From: an uncultured Eubacteriales bacterium
GTDB taxonomy: Bacteria; Bacillota; Clostridia; Lachnospirales; Lachnospiraceae
Length of the DNA: 42,889 bases
Reading direction: 5' to 3'
Assembly (NCBI GenBank): GCA_900548855.1
Contig: URMF01000028.1
Span: 1 to 42,889, forward strand
In this document: one piece after another, positions 25,640 through 33,936 of the stretch
Position numbering within the stretch: position 1 is the stretch's first letter
Layout: the number at the start of each line of letters is the position of its first letter
The notes under the pieces: model-generated
Seen by the model: the letters and a program-made list of their open reading frames with translations, nothing else
What the model was told of the DNA's origin: nothing
The model's database searches: none
Position numbers and translations under genes: made by a program

Positions 25640-26569
25640 TTACACCAATAAATATATAAAATACGCCGCATATGCCACTAACATGATGATACCCACCGGA
25701 CGTTTCAGCTTCTGCTCCTTCCATACGCCAAACCACAGTAACAGGCCTGCCGCTATGGCAACCACGGAATCTATCAGAAAACTTGACTTAAAGGTTACCG
25801 GCGTAATCAGTGCCGTTGTTCCTACCACAAATAAAATATTAAAAATATTACTGCCGACAATATTGCCAATTGCAATGTCTGCCTTTCCCTTTGTTGCTGC
25901 AGTAATGGAAGTCACAAGCTCCGGCAGCGAAGTACCAAATGCCACGATGGTAAGTCCAATTAAACGGTCATCCATACCCAGTGCAGCCGCAATTTTTGAT
26001 GCATTATCCACTGTCAAATCACTTCCCAGTACAATTCCCGCCACACCTGCCACCAGCATGACAATCTGTAACCACAATGCCCTGTTTTTCTCTTCTTCCT
26101 CATCTGCCTGACCCTTTTTTGCCATAATAAACAGATAGGTCAGATAAATCAGGAAAAACACCCAAAGCACAACACCTTCCCAGAATACAATCTCATTACC
26201 GGTCCAGCCGAGCCACATTAATAACAGCGTAATTCCCAGCATAAATGGAAGCTCGTACCGAATTGTTGATTTCTGTACAGCAATTGCCGTAATAACAGAA
26301 GTAATTCCCAAAATTACCAATACATTCATGATATTGCTTCCAAGAACATTTCCGATAGTAATTCCTGCATTTCCTGACTTGGCAGCTGTAATGCTGACTG
26401 CCGCCTCTGGCGCAGAGGTTCCCATCGCCACAATGGTAAGTCCGATTACCAGCTGGGGTATTCCAAATCTGGCGGCAATTCCTGCTGCCCCATCCACAAA
26501 CCAGTCGGCTCCTTTTATCAACAAAACAAAACCGGCAATTAATAAAAGTACTGCAATAAAAATATCCAT
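25640..26569 (-). CDS. Calcium/cation antiporter, YrbG-like CaCA family (309 aa)
   Basis: An integral membrane exchanger of the CaCA superfamily, which swaps Na+ (or K+) for Ca2+ across the membrane. The two inverted alpha repeats are clear: V-A-M-G-T-S-A-P-E with G-N-V-L-G-S-N-I-M-N in the first half, and V-A-F-G-T-S-L-P-E with G-N-I-V-G-S-N-I-F-N in the second. They are separated by a short Glu/Lys-rich cytoplasmic loop (Q-A-D-E-E-E-E-K). About ten hydrophobic helices and the length are normal. The ATG at 26569 follows AAGGAGG. It lies 37 nt behind the EcsC-family gene and is co-transcribed with it. The exact ion pair cannot be told from sequence. Confidence 0.93.
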   Translation of the reverse strand: MDIFIAVLLLIAGFVLLIKGADWFVDGAAGIAARFGIPQLVIGLTIVAMGTSAPEAAVSITAAKSGNAGITIGNVLGSNIMNVLVILGITSVITAIAVQKSTIRYELPFMLGITLLLMWLGWTGNEIVFWEGVVLWVFFLIYLTYLFIMAKKGQADEEEEKNRALWLQIVMLVAGVAGIVLGSDLTVDNASKIAAALGMDDRLIGLTIVAFGTSLPELVTSITAATKGKADIAIGNIVGSNIFNILFVVGTTALITPVTFKSSFLIDSVVAIAAGLLLWFGVWKEQKLKRPVGIIMLVAYAAYFIYLLV

Positions 26570-26606
26570 TCTTCCTCCTTCCACCCATTATAGGGTGTCT
26601 CCTTTC

Positions 26607-27437
26607 CTACTCGCCTTCTGGCATCTGTCGAAGCAAAAAACGCCGCTTATACTTCAAAGAAGCATAATCTGTAATTCGTTTCAGACAGGTAAAGTCTGCT
26701 GTTCCTCCTACAACTCCCACAAAAGTCATCCCCTGTACAAACTTTCCATATAAAAGCTCATGGGACAATGCCTGGGCAGAAATATCAATCTGCCTTGTAA
26801 TCTGCAGCTCCGTTACAAATTCATCTGTCTCCCCTACCTGCTCCGGTATGGTTTCCTCCTCGTAATACCGGTCAATCAGTTTGTTCACCTCTGCATTCTT
26901 TTTCCGGAGTACATCACCATTTTGTAAGGCCGCATCAATAACCTTTAAAATAAACAGCTTCTCCTTCTCTGTTGTATACTGAAACCCATAACTGATGGCG
27001 ATTTCATATATGCTTTTTAACAGAACCGATACAAAAATTGGAATATCCGGTATTCCTAATCCCACAATCCCGAAACCTATCCCCTCAACAGTGGAAATAA
27101 CCAGGTTCTTGCCTGCGGTCCGCTTTGCCTGACGTTCAAATCGCTTCACTGCCTTACGGTTAAAATCCTCCTGTTCCATTTCCTTTTTATTCTGCCTGTA
27201 CCGGAAAATCTGCTTGTCCTTCCGGTAAGTCTTCTCGATGAGACCCGCTCCCTTCTCGAATACTGCTACAAAAGCTTTCGTAAATGCCGCTTCCAATGTG
27301 TTTTGTAACGTATCCGGTACCTTTTTTTCCACCAGGCTGACCCATTTGGGAGTCTTATCCATCACATGGCGGACAAGAAAAGATTCCTCTTTTAATTCCT
27401 GTAATCTCCATTCATTATCCCATGAAAACTGACTCAT
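26607..27437 (-). CDS. EcsC-family protein (276 aa)
   Basis: A 276-residue protein whose centre has the EcsC hallmark: a Gly-rich hydrophobic hairpin (GIGFGIVGLGIPDIPIFV) followed by a helix with S-I-Y-E-I-A-x-x-Y-G-F and later E-K-x-x-I-L-K-V-I-D-A-A. A second hydrophobic hairpin (F-V-G-V-V-G-G-T-A-D-F) is near the end. EcsC of Bacillus is encoded beside the EcsAB transporter but its biochemical role is not settled. No transporter gene is nearby; the partner in this operon is the cation exchanger. The start has AAGGAG 5 nt upstream. Confidence 0.85.
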   Translation of the reverse strand: MSQFSWDNEWRLQELKEESFLVRHVMDKTPKWVSLVEKKVPDTLQNTLEAAFTKAFVAVFEKGAGLIEKTYRKDKQIFRYRQNKKEMEQEDFNRKAVKRFERQAKRTAGKNLVISTVEGIGFGIVGLGIPDIPIFVSVLLKSIYEIAISYGFQYTTEKEKLFILKVIDAALQNGDVLRKKNAEVNKLIDRYYEEETIPEQVGETDEFVTELQITRQIDISAQALSHELLYGKFVQGMTFVGVVGGTADFTCLKRITDYASLKYKRRFLLRQMPEGE

Positions 27438-27498
27438 ATATGCTCCTTCCTTACATAATAAGCATTATATGGATTTTTCTTCCAGAATGCAACAAAAA

Positions 27499-28101
27499 TC
27501 AGCATTCTATGAATAATCCTGGAAACCATTGTACAAGAGGCTCTGGTAAATGATAACTAAACCAGATAAATAATGCCCATAACACCAGCAATACAACCCC
27601 TGCATACCTTTTGATACCGCTATCTTCCTTCCCTTTTCCTTTTCTGCTGTCCCCCTGTTCTCTTCCCCGCCACTTTGTGCTAACCGGAAGATTTTTCTGG
27701 CATTTTGCAGTGACAAAACCAGAAATAACAGCTGCCAGATAAAAGCTGCCAATATCCATCACGCTATAATTTCGCTTCATGATTCCCGTATAGGTAAAAA
27801 ACACTATCACTATAAAAAGCATTCCGGCAAGAATGCTTTTCGCCTGACACCACAGGTAATCCGGACATTCTTCCCCTACCAGATAATACAGAAAAAGTGT
27901 ATAGAAAAATGCCGGAACAAAAAACAGCTTTAAATGCTCCCACACACTTTCACTGACCGGTGAAAATAATGCCACAAACGCATTTTCACCAGACCATTCA
28001 TATGCAAAATGTAATAATGTCCCGGCAATCATAATAAAAATGCTGTAACAAATAGTAATCCGATTCGCAGTCCACCACTTCCTAACCAGGCTGTTATTCA
28101 C
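27499..28101 (-). CDS. DUF6512-like membrane protein (200 aa)
   Basis: The start is GTG at 28101, 6 nt behind AAGGAGG. Five or six hydrophobic helices are interrupted by a hydrophilic basic loop (about 142-168). The segment F-S-P-V-S-E-S-V-W-E-H-L-K-L between helix 1 and 2 is typical of the DUF6512 family found in Clostridia. Function is unknown. The promoter region is framed by a 13-bp inverted repeat (28117-28166), implying specific control. Confidence 0.75.
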   Translation of the reverse strand: MNNSLVRKWWTANRITICYSIFIMIAGTLLHFAYEWSGENAFVALFSPVSESVWEHLKLFFVPAFFYTLFLYYLVGEECPDYLWCQAKSILAGMLFIVIVFFTYTGIMKRNYSVMDIGSFYLAAVISGFVTAKCQKNLPVSTKWRGREQGDSRKGKGKEDSGIKRYAGVVLLVLWALFIWFSYHLPEPLVQWFPGLFIEC

Positions 28102-28116
28102 ATAACCCCTCCTTGC

Positions 28117-28166
28117 TCTAATATTTTTTCTTTAATATTATTATAGTATTTCTAAAAAATATTAGA
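28117..28166 (-). promoter_or_regulatory. Inverted-repeat operator around the DUF6512 gene promoter
   Basis: TCTAATATTTTTT (28117-28129) is matched perfectly by its reverse complement at 28154-28166. The 24-nt interval holds TATAAT on the minus strand (28140-28145). The left arm ends just upstream of the ribosome site. A dimeric repressor could cover both arms; alternatively the arms pair in the mRNA 5' end. The arms are seen directly; the role is inferred. Confidence 0.6.
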
Positions 28167-28435
28167 ACAAACCTTTTTCTGTTATAACAAATGGTATTCA
28201 CATTTTGTTTTTACTCTTTTCACATTATTTCGATTATACTTCGCCTTATTTCGATTACATTTTACCCTTTTCTCGTATATTCGCACATTCCCACTATCAT
28301 TATCACCATTTCCACATAATTATAAGTAATTTAGTCAAAAAGTAACGCTCCCACATTTTACCCATCCACATTTTTATTTTTCTTTTTATGCGTTTTTAAT
28401 TATGTTTTTGTGACATTTTTCCCTTTTTAGGCAGT
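28167..28435. other. A/T-rich spacer between trp terminator and DUF6512 gene
   Basis: No ORF of note. The only structure seen is a 12-bp direct repeat TTATTTCGATTA at 28225-28236 and 28246-28257, 21 bp apart. The rest is pyrimidine-rich low-complexity sequence. Confidence 0.6.
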
Positions 28436-28460
28436 AAAAACCGCCTGAATGGGCGGTTTC
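28436..28460 (-). terminator. Terminator of the trp operon
   Basis: On the minus strand AAACCGCC, a 6-nt loop and GGCGGTTTTT form a strong GC stem with a U-tail, 43 nt behind the trpA stop. Confidence 0.9.
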
Positions 28461-28502
28461 GGTTTCATGATTTTATAAATAATAATATTAAACTCTTGTG
28501 CC

Positions 28503-29279
28503 TTATGCTTCCATCACACCTGCCTTCATGCTCCTGACATAATCCGCTACATATGGCTCAGCATCCCTTCCGTACTTTGCCACCAGCTTTACAATCGCAC
28601 TACCCACAATAGCGCCATCGGAAAGACCTGCCATCTTTTTTGCCTGCTCCGGGGTTGCAATTCCAAAGCCCACAGCACATGGAACATTCGTTACCGCTTT
28701 TACATGCTTTACCATCGTTTTGATATCTGTTTTTATCTCGGAACGCACTCCGGTCACTCCAAGGGATGACACGCAGTAGATAAATCCCTCCGCTTCTCTG
28801 GCAATCATCTCAATCCTTTCCTTAGAAGTCGGCGCAATCATGGAAATCAAATCCACACCATTCTCCCTGCAGAAACCGGCCAATTCTGCTTTCTCTTCAA
28901 ACGGTACATCCGGTACAATGACACCGTCAATCCCCACCTCTGCACATCTTTTCATAAAACGTTCCGTTCCATACACATAGATTGGATTGATATAGGTCAT
29001 GAAAATAAGGGGAATATCTATTTCCTTACGAAGCCTTGCCACCATATCAAACAGGGAATCCGTTGTTGTGCCGGCATTTAATGCACGAAGGGATGCTTCC
29101 TGAATAACCGGACCCTCTGCAATGGGGTCAGAAAACGGAATGCCAATCTCTATGATGTCTGCACCGTTTGCTGCCATGGCCTTAATCAACTCATAGCTGG
29201 TTTCCATATCCGGGTCGCCTCCCGTAATAAATGCAATAAATGCCTTTTCTTTTTCAAATGCTTTGCCGATTCTACTCAT
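28503..29279 (-). CDS. trpA: Tryptophan synthase alpha chain (258 aa)
   Basis: Cleaves indole-3-glycerol phosphate to indole and glyceraldehyde-3-phosphate and passes indole to TrpB. The start is the ATG at 29279 (GAGGAG upstream), overlapping the trpB stop by 8 nt. The family signature is present: E-I-G-I-P-F-S-D-P near residue 50, then A-E-G-P-V-I-Q. The phosphate-binding end V-G-F-G-I and G-A-I-V-G-S-A-I-V are intact. The second catalytic acid (Asp60 of Salmonella TrpA, A-D-G-P) is Glu here; the first (Glu49) is kept. Length is normal (about 260-268 in the family). Last gene of the operon. Confidence 0.97.
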   Translation of the reverse strand: MSRIGKAFEKEKAFIAFITGGDPDMETSYELIKAMAANGADIIEIGIPFSDPIAEGPVIQEASLRALNAGTTTDSLFDMVARLRKEIDIPLIFMTYINPIYVYGTERFMKRCAEVGIDGVIVPDVPFEEKAELAGFCRENGVDLISMIAPTSKERIEMIAREAEGFIYCVSSLGVTGVRSEIKTDIKTMVKHVKAVTNVPCAVGFGIATPEQAKKMAGLSDGAIVGSAIVKLVAKYGRDAEPYVADYVRSMKAGVMEA

Positions 29280-30456
29280 AAATTTCCACTCCTCTGTATC
29301 TTGCAATTGCTGCAACGTCCTTGTCTCCACGTCCGGAAACCGTTGCAATGATAATCTGATCCTTATCCATATTTCCTGCTATCTCCATCACATGGGCAAT
29401 GGCATGGGCACTCTCAATGGCCGGAATAATGCCCTCGGTTCTTGACAGATATTCAAACGCCTTCACCGCTTCCTCATCCGTAATCGGAACATAGGTTGCC
29501 CGCCCTGTCTCGTTCAGCATCGCATGCTCCGGTCCAATTCCCGGATAATCAAGTCCGGCGGAAATGGAGTAAACCGGTGCAATCTGTCCATATTCATTCT
29601 GGCAGAACAGTGACTTCATTCCATGGAAGATACCTACAGAACCATTGGCAATGGTAGCAGCATTTTTTTCATTGTCCACACCAAGCCCTGCCGCCTCACA
29701 ACCGATTAGCTGTACCCCTTCATCCCCAATATACTCATAGAAGGAACCCATGGCATTGCTGCCTCCGCCGACACAGGCAACCACCGCATCTGGAAGCTTT
29801 CCCTCTGCTTGTAAAATCTGTGCCTTGCTCTCCTTACTGATTACACTCTGGAAGTCCCTTACAATCATCGGAAACGGATGGGGTCCCATAACAGAGCCTA
29901 ACACATACAGCGTATCATCCACCCGGGAAGTCCATTCTCTCATCGCCTCATTTACAGCATCCTTAAGCGTCATGGTGCCGGTGGTAACCGGATGCACCTT
30001 GGCGCCAAGAAGCTCCATACGGAACACATTCAACGCCTGCCGTTCGGTATCCTCTTTTCCCATAAAGACTTCACATTCCATTCCCATCAGGGCTGCCGCG
30101 GTGGCCGTTGCCACACCGTGCTGCCCGGCTCCTGTCTCCGCAATAACTCTGGTCTTTCCCATCTTTTTTGCCAGTAGCACCTGCCCTAACACATTGTTAA
30201 TCTTGTGGGAACCTGTATGGTTCAAATCCTCCCGCTTTAAATATATTTTGGCACCGCCTAAATCCCTTGTCATCTTCTCTGCGTAATATAACAGGGATGG
30301 TCGCCCGGCATAGTTTTTCATTAAATCATCCAGTTCTCTTATAAAATCCGGGTCATTCTTAAAATGCTCATATGCCTCTTCCAACTCATGTACCGCATTC
30401 ATCAATGTTTCTGGTACATATTGTCCTCCGTATTGCCCAAATCTTCCTGTTTCCAT
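29272..30456 (-). CDS. trpB: Tryptophan synthase beta chain (394 aa)
   Basis: PLP enzyme that joins indole and serine to tryptophan. The start is METGRFGQYGGQ at 30456, with AAAGGAG 5 nt upstream; the longer in-frame extension has no site and no family match. The PLP lysine lies in L-N-H-T-G-S-H-K-I-N-N. E-T-G-A-G-Q-H-G-V-A-T-A (catalytic Glu) and the phosphate cup G-G-G-S-N-A-M-G are intact. Length matches TrpB1 (about 390-400). It couples to trpA by overlap and follows trpF by 77 nt. Confidence 0.98.
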   Translation of the reverse strand: METGRFGQYGGQYVPETLMNAVHELEEAYEHFKNDPDFIRELDDLMKNYAGRPSLLYYAEKMTRDLGGAKIYLKREDLNHTGSHKINNVLGQVLLAKKMGKTRVIAETGAGQHGVATATAAALMGMECEVFMGKEDTERQALNVFRMELLGAKVHPVTTGTMTLKDAVNEAMREWTSRVDDTLYVLGSVMGPHPFPMIVRDFQSVISKESKAQILQAEGKLPDAVVACVGGGSNAMGSFYEYIGDEGVQLIGCEAAGLGVDNEKNAATIANGSVGIFHGMKSLFCQNEYGQIAPVYSISAGLDYPGIGPEHAMLNETGRATYVPITDEEAVKAFEYLSRTEGIIPAIESAHAIAHVMEIAGNMDKDQIIIATVSGRGDKDVAAIARYRGVEIYE

Positions 30457-30533
30457 AATTACTCCTTTCTCTCTATCGCAATTGTCTATGTTTTCTTTAA
30501 TCACAAAATCCAAAATCACATTTTTATTTCATT

Positions 30534-31178
30534 TCACAACGCCTGCACCAACGAAATAATAGTAACAATCTTATCTTCATCCTTATATCCATCCACCTCG
30601 ACAGAACTGCTGACATCAATGCAAAAAGGAAGTGTCACATTTTTTTCTTTCAAATAATCAATTGTTTTCACCACATTATCAGAACTGATTCCACCTGCGA
30701 GCAGATAAGGCTTTTCCAAATTAGGAATCAAGGCATGATTGAATACCCTGCCGCTTCCACCATCCTCTTCCTCTGTAAAGGCGTCCAGCAGCAGATAATC
30801 CACAGACAGCTTCTCCGCCGCTAACACCTGCTCTGTACTCTTCACCCGGACTGCTTTTATAATAGGGATATCCGTTTTTCCCATTTCCCGAAAACTCTGC
30901 TTCAGACTTTGGATATATACTTCATCCTCATCACCATGCAGCTGCACCATATCAATAATGTCATCTGCTGCCAGCCTGTCAATATACTCCATATCGGCAT
31001 TCACAAAAACTCCCACTGCTTTGATTTCCGGATTCAAGTTCTCCTTTAACAGCTTTGCCGTTTCATAATCGATTCTCCTCTTTTCTCCGGCAAAGACAAA
31101 TCCTGCCATATCCGGTCTCCACAGGTTTACATAATCTATATCCTCTTTCCGTCTCAAACCACATATCTTAATCTTCAT
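30534..31178 (-). CDS. trpF: Phosphoribosylanthranilate isomerase (214 aa)
   Basis: Converts phosphoribosylanthranilate to CdRP in a (beta/alpha)8 barrel. Seen: K-I-C-G-L-R at the start with the catalytic Cys, V-Q-L-H-G-D at mid-length, L-L-L-D-A-F with the catalytic Asp, G-G-S-G-R-V-F-N-H and L-L-A-G-G-I. Separate from trpC (not fused as in enterobacteria), starting 6 nt behind it. The length is typical. Confidence 0.96.
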   Translation of the reverse strand: MKIKICGLRRKEDIDYVNLWRPDMAGFVFAGEKRRIDYETAKLLKENLNPEIKAVGVFVNADMEYIDRLAADDIIDMVQLHGDEDEVYIQSLKQSFREMGKTDIPIIKAVRVKSTEQVLAAEKLSVDYLLLDAFTEEEDGGSGRVFNHALIPNLEKPYLLAGGISSDNVVKTIDYLKEKNVTLPFCIDVSSSVEVDGYKDEDKIVTIISLVQAL

Positions 31179-31184
31179 TGTTTT

Positions 31185-31979
31185 TTACCTATTGCCCCGC
31201 AGATAAGCAAGCATCTCTCCCTTGTCCTCTGCCCGCATCAGCGTTTCTCCCACTAGTACAGCATTTACCCTTTCATCTTCAAAAACTTTTACATCCTCTC
31301 TCGTTTTGATTCCGCTCTCTGCCACGAAAAGCGTCCCCTGCGGTGCAAATTCCCGCAGTCTGGTACTGTTATGGATATCTACCGTGAAATCCCTTAAATT
31401 CCGATTGTTCACCCCAATAACTCTTGCACCTGCATACACTGCCATCCGGATTTCCTCTTGGTCATGGGCTTCCACCAATGCCGTCAGCCCTAATTTGTCA
31501 CATATTTCTATACATTCCTTCATAAAAGCTTCATCCAGTAGGGCGCATATAAGTAAAACTGCATTGGCACCGATTACCTTCGCCTGGTAAATCTGGTAAA
31601 TATCCACGATAAAATCCTTTCGCAGGATGGGAAGCTTTACAGCCTCACGAATCTGTGAAAGATACTGGTCACAGCCCAGAAAATATTGAGGCTCCGTTAA
31701 TACGGAAAGACAGTCTGCTCCTGCCTTTTCATAAGCTTTCGCAATCTCCACATAGGGAAAATCCTCCGCAATGATGCCCTTAGACGGTGATGCCTTTTTC
31801 ACCTCACAGATAAAGGATATACCCTCTTTCTTCAGGGTTTCCTCAAAGATAAATTCCGGCAGGCTGCTCTCTGTCACCAGTGCCATAGCTTTCATCTCTT
31901 CCAGAGATACCGCTTTCTTTTCTTCCGCCACCTGTATTCTCTTGTCTGCGGCAATCCGCTCTAAAATATCCGCTGCCAT
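31185..31979 (-). CDS. trpC: Indole-3-glycerol-phosphate synthase (264 aa)
   Basis: Closes the indole ring by converting CdRP to indole-3-glycerol phosphate. Catalytic lysines sit in E-V-K-K-A-S-P-S-K-G (about 59-68) and L-R-K-D-F-I (about 116). V-G-V-N-N-R-N-L, A-E-S-G-I and V-G-E-T-L-M-R are intact. AAAGGAG precedes the ATG. The 250-bp gap before it, unusual in a trp operon, holds a palindromic insertion (32020-32217). Confidence 0.97.
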   Translation of the reverse strand: MAADILERIAADKRIQVAEEKKAVSLEEMKAMALVTESSLPEFIFEETLKKEGISFICEVKKASPSKGIIAEDFPYVEIAKAYEKAGADCLSVLTEPQYFLGCDQYLSQIREAVKLPILRKDFIVDIYQIYQAKVIGANAVLLICALLDEAFMKECIEICDKLGLTALVEAHDQEEIRMAVYAGARVIGVNNRNLRDFTVDIHNSTRLREFAPQGTLFVAESGIKTREDVKVFEDERVNAVLVGETLMRAEDKGEMLAYLRGNR

Positions 31980-32019
31980 ATCTGCTCCTTTCTGTTTTCA
32001 TCATGCATTATTTAGGCAT

Positions 32020-32217
32020 TTGCGAAACTCCCTATTTTCAAAAGTATAGTTGTATAAAATAAACAACTTCACAAACAGGGTACTTTGGAGCCGTCAGTAC
32101 TTAGGTGCCGTGTTTTGGCACCTTATGTACTGCTACGAGCGACAAGTAGTGCAAACGTACCCTGTGTTGAATTGTTTATTTTACACAACGTACGGTTTCA
32201 AAAACAGAGTTTCGCAA
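32020..32217. repeat. Palindromic MITE-like element between trpD and trpC
   Basis: Left arm 32020-32083 and right arm 32157-32217 are imperfect inverted copies. Both outer ends read TTGCGAAACTC, both contain TAAAATAAACAA, and both inner ends read ACAGGGTAC. Between them is a second hairpin with a GGTGCC/GGCACC core (32095-32109 with 32117-32132) and a small CTAC/GTAG hairpin. The whole is bracketed by the direct repeat TTCATCATGCATT (31997-32009 and 32225-32237), one copy of which contains the trpD stop. It has no ORF. It looks like a miniature inverted-repeat transposable element with a 13-bp target duplication, though the duplication does not abut the arms. Confidence 0.8.
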
Positions 32218-32228
32218 TTTCCTGTTCA

Positions 32229-33239
32229 TCATGCATTGGTCAGCGCCACAAACTGGTTCAGAACCTCCATCGCTTTACCACTATCTATCATCTCTTCTGC
32301 CACCTTAACTGCCTCCTGCATCGTATCCACTTTTCTTGCAATATAGATACAGGCTGCTGTGTTTAATACAACTGCATCTCTTTTGGCTCCTTTTTCTCCT
32401 CTTAAAATTGCTTTCGTAATAGCTGCATTTTTCTCCGGATTACCACCCTCCAATTCTCTTTTATCACATTTTCCAAATCCAAACTGTTCTGGTTCTATCA
32501 CATAAGTCTTAAATTTACCATCCCGGATTTCACAAACCGTGGTTGGCGCACTTAAAGAAATTTCATCCAGGCAGTCCTGACCATATACCACCATGCCATT
32601 GTTTACACCTAATTTATTCAATACCCTTGCCATTGGCTCTACCAATGCTTCCTCATAAACACCCATCAGCTGCATGCTAGCATTTGCCGGATTAGTAAGA
32701 GGTCCCAGAATATTAAAAATGGTACGGATTCTTAACTCTTTACGGACTGGCGCCACATATTTCATTGCCTTGTGATACACCTGTGCAAACATAAAGCAGA
32801 TATTTGTTCTCTGCAATACTGCACTCATTTTCTCCGGAGAGATTGTAATATCCACTCCTAACGCTTCCAATACATCTGCAGCGCCGCATTTACTGGATAC
32901 ACTCCGATTTCCATGCTTTGCAATAGGAATTCCTGCCGCTGCTGCTACCAATCCGCTGGTGGTAGAAATATTAAAAGAATTAGCACAATCTCCTCCAGTA
33001 CCTACAATCTCAAGCACCTCCATTCTGCCATGCTCCAACTGGGCTGCATGGTTTCGCATTCCTTTTGCACTTGCAGAAATTTCCTCGACTGTCTCGCCCT
33101 TCATACGAAGTGCTGTCAAATAACCTGCTGTCTGAATCTCTGTTGCCTCACCGCCAAAGATTTCATCCATACAGGCCAGTGCCTCATCATAGGTTAAATC
33201 CTGATTTTTCACTAATTTCTTAATTGCATCTTCAATCAT
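32229..33239 (-). CDS. trpD: Anthranilate phosphoribosyltransferase (336 aa)
   Basis: Transfers phosphoribose from PRPP to anthranilate. The signature V-G-T-G-G-D near residue 81-86, then N-I-S-T-T-S, K-H-G-N-R-S-V-S-S-K-C-G-A-A-D (about 108-122) and the anthranilate-side Arg in P-V-R-K-E-L-R are intact. AGGAGG precedes the ATG. The length is normal. Its last codons fall in the 13-bp repeat that borders the palindromic element, but the reading frame ends as expected. Confidence 0.97.
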   Translation of the reverse strand: MIEDAIKKLVKNQDLTYDEALACMDEIFGGEATEIQTAGYLTALRMKGETVEEISASAKGMRNHAAQLEHGRMEVLEIVGTGGDCANSFNISTTSGLVAAAAGIPIAKHGNRSVSSKCGAADVLEALGVDITISPEKMSAVLQRTNICFMFAQVYHKAMKYVAPVRKELRIRTIFNILGPLTNPANASMQLMGVYEEALVEPMARVLNKLGVNNGMVVYGQDCLDEISLSAPTTVCEIRDGKFKTYVIEPEQFGFGKCDKRELEGGNPEKNAAITKAILRGEKGAKRDAVVLNTAACIYIARKVDTMQEAVKVAEEMIDSGKAMEVLNQFVALTNA

Positions 33240-33324
33240 TTTTTCATCCTCCTAATTCCATTATCATCACATTTTTACAGCCATTAAAATAATATAAATC
33301 TCTAAGCTTCTTATATTCTGTTAT

Positions 33325-33936
33325 TCATGCAATAAAGTTTTCCAACATTGTTTTTCCATATTGTGTAAGCACAGATTCCGGATGAAACTGGAATCCGTAA
33401 ATTTCCTTTTCCCTGTGCTTCACCGCCATGATTTCACCGTCCGCAGTTCTTGCTATAATCTTCAGGCAGTCTGGTGCCGTACAGGCATCTCCCGCTAGGG
33501 AATGGTATCTTGCAATTTTAATATGTTCTGGTATATTTTGAAATATAGGTTCTGATTTATCAAAAGTTATCTCACTCTGTTTTCCGTGCATCAGCTTCTT
33601 CGCATAGGTCACTGTTCCGCCAAATGCCTCAAAGATAGCCTGATGCCCCAGGCATACACCAAGAATTTTTACCTTTTTCCGGTATTCCCGTAACAGGCTT
33701 TCACAAATTCCGGCATTCTGTGGTCTTCCCGGGCCCGGAGATAAAATAATATATTGCGGGTTCAAATCTTCAATCTCCTTCACGGTCATTTCATCATTGC
33801 GAATTACCTTAATTCCGTAATTGCTGTCCTTTCCATCCTTTGATAGCCCCCTCTCAAACCGTTCTTTCTGGATACCTCCAATCAGCTGCACCAAATTGTA
33901 GGAAAAACTGTCATAATTATCAATCAACAAAATCAT
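33325..33936 (-). CDS. trpG: Anthranilate synthase glutaminase subunit (203 aa)
   Basis: Class I glutamine amidotransferase that feeds ammonia to TrpE. The start is MILLIDNYDSFSYNL at 33936, sharing one base with the trpE stop (TAATG). The catalytic Cys is in L-G-V-C-L-G-H-Q-A-I, with His and Glu in F-Q-F-H-P-E-S. The oxyanion-side S-P-G-P-G is present. It is a separate protein, not fused to trpD or trpE. A 26-residue insertion of charged residues after position 20 (E-R-F-E-R-G-L-S-K-D-G-K) is longer than in many TrpG. Confidence 0.96.
   Translation of the reverse strand: MILLIDNYDSFSYNLVQLIGGIQKERFERGLSKDGKDSNYGIKVIRNDEMTVKEIEDLNPQYIILSPGPGRPQNAGICESLLREYRKKVKILGVCLGHQAIFEAFGGTVTYAKKLMHGKQSEITFDKSEPIFQNIPEHIKIARYHSLAGDACTAPDCLKIIARTADGEIMAVKHREKEIYGFQFHPESVLTQYGKTMLENFIA

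Noticed and set aside
26196..26588. Minus-strand 130-codon frame overlapping the exchanger gene
   Set aside because: A shifted frame of the exchanger coding strand; the product is an Arg/Cys-rich out-of-frame reading.
29750..30286. Plus-strand frame of 178 codons opposite trpB
   Set aside because: trpB is intact on the other strand with all catalytic motifs; this frame has no ribosome site.
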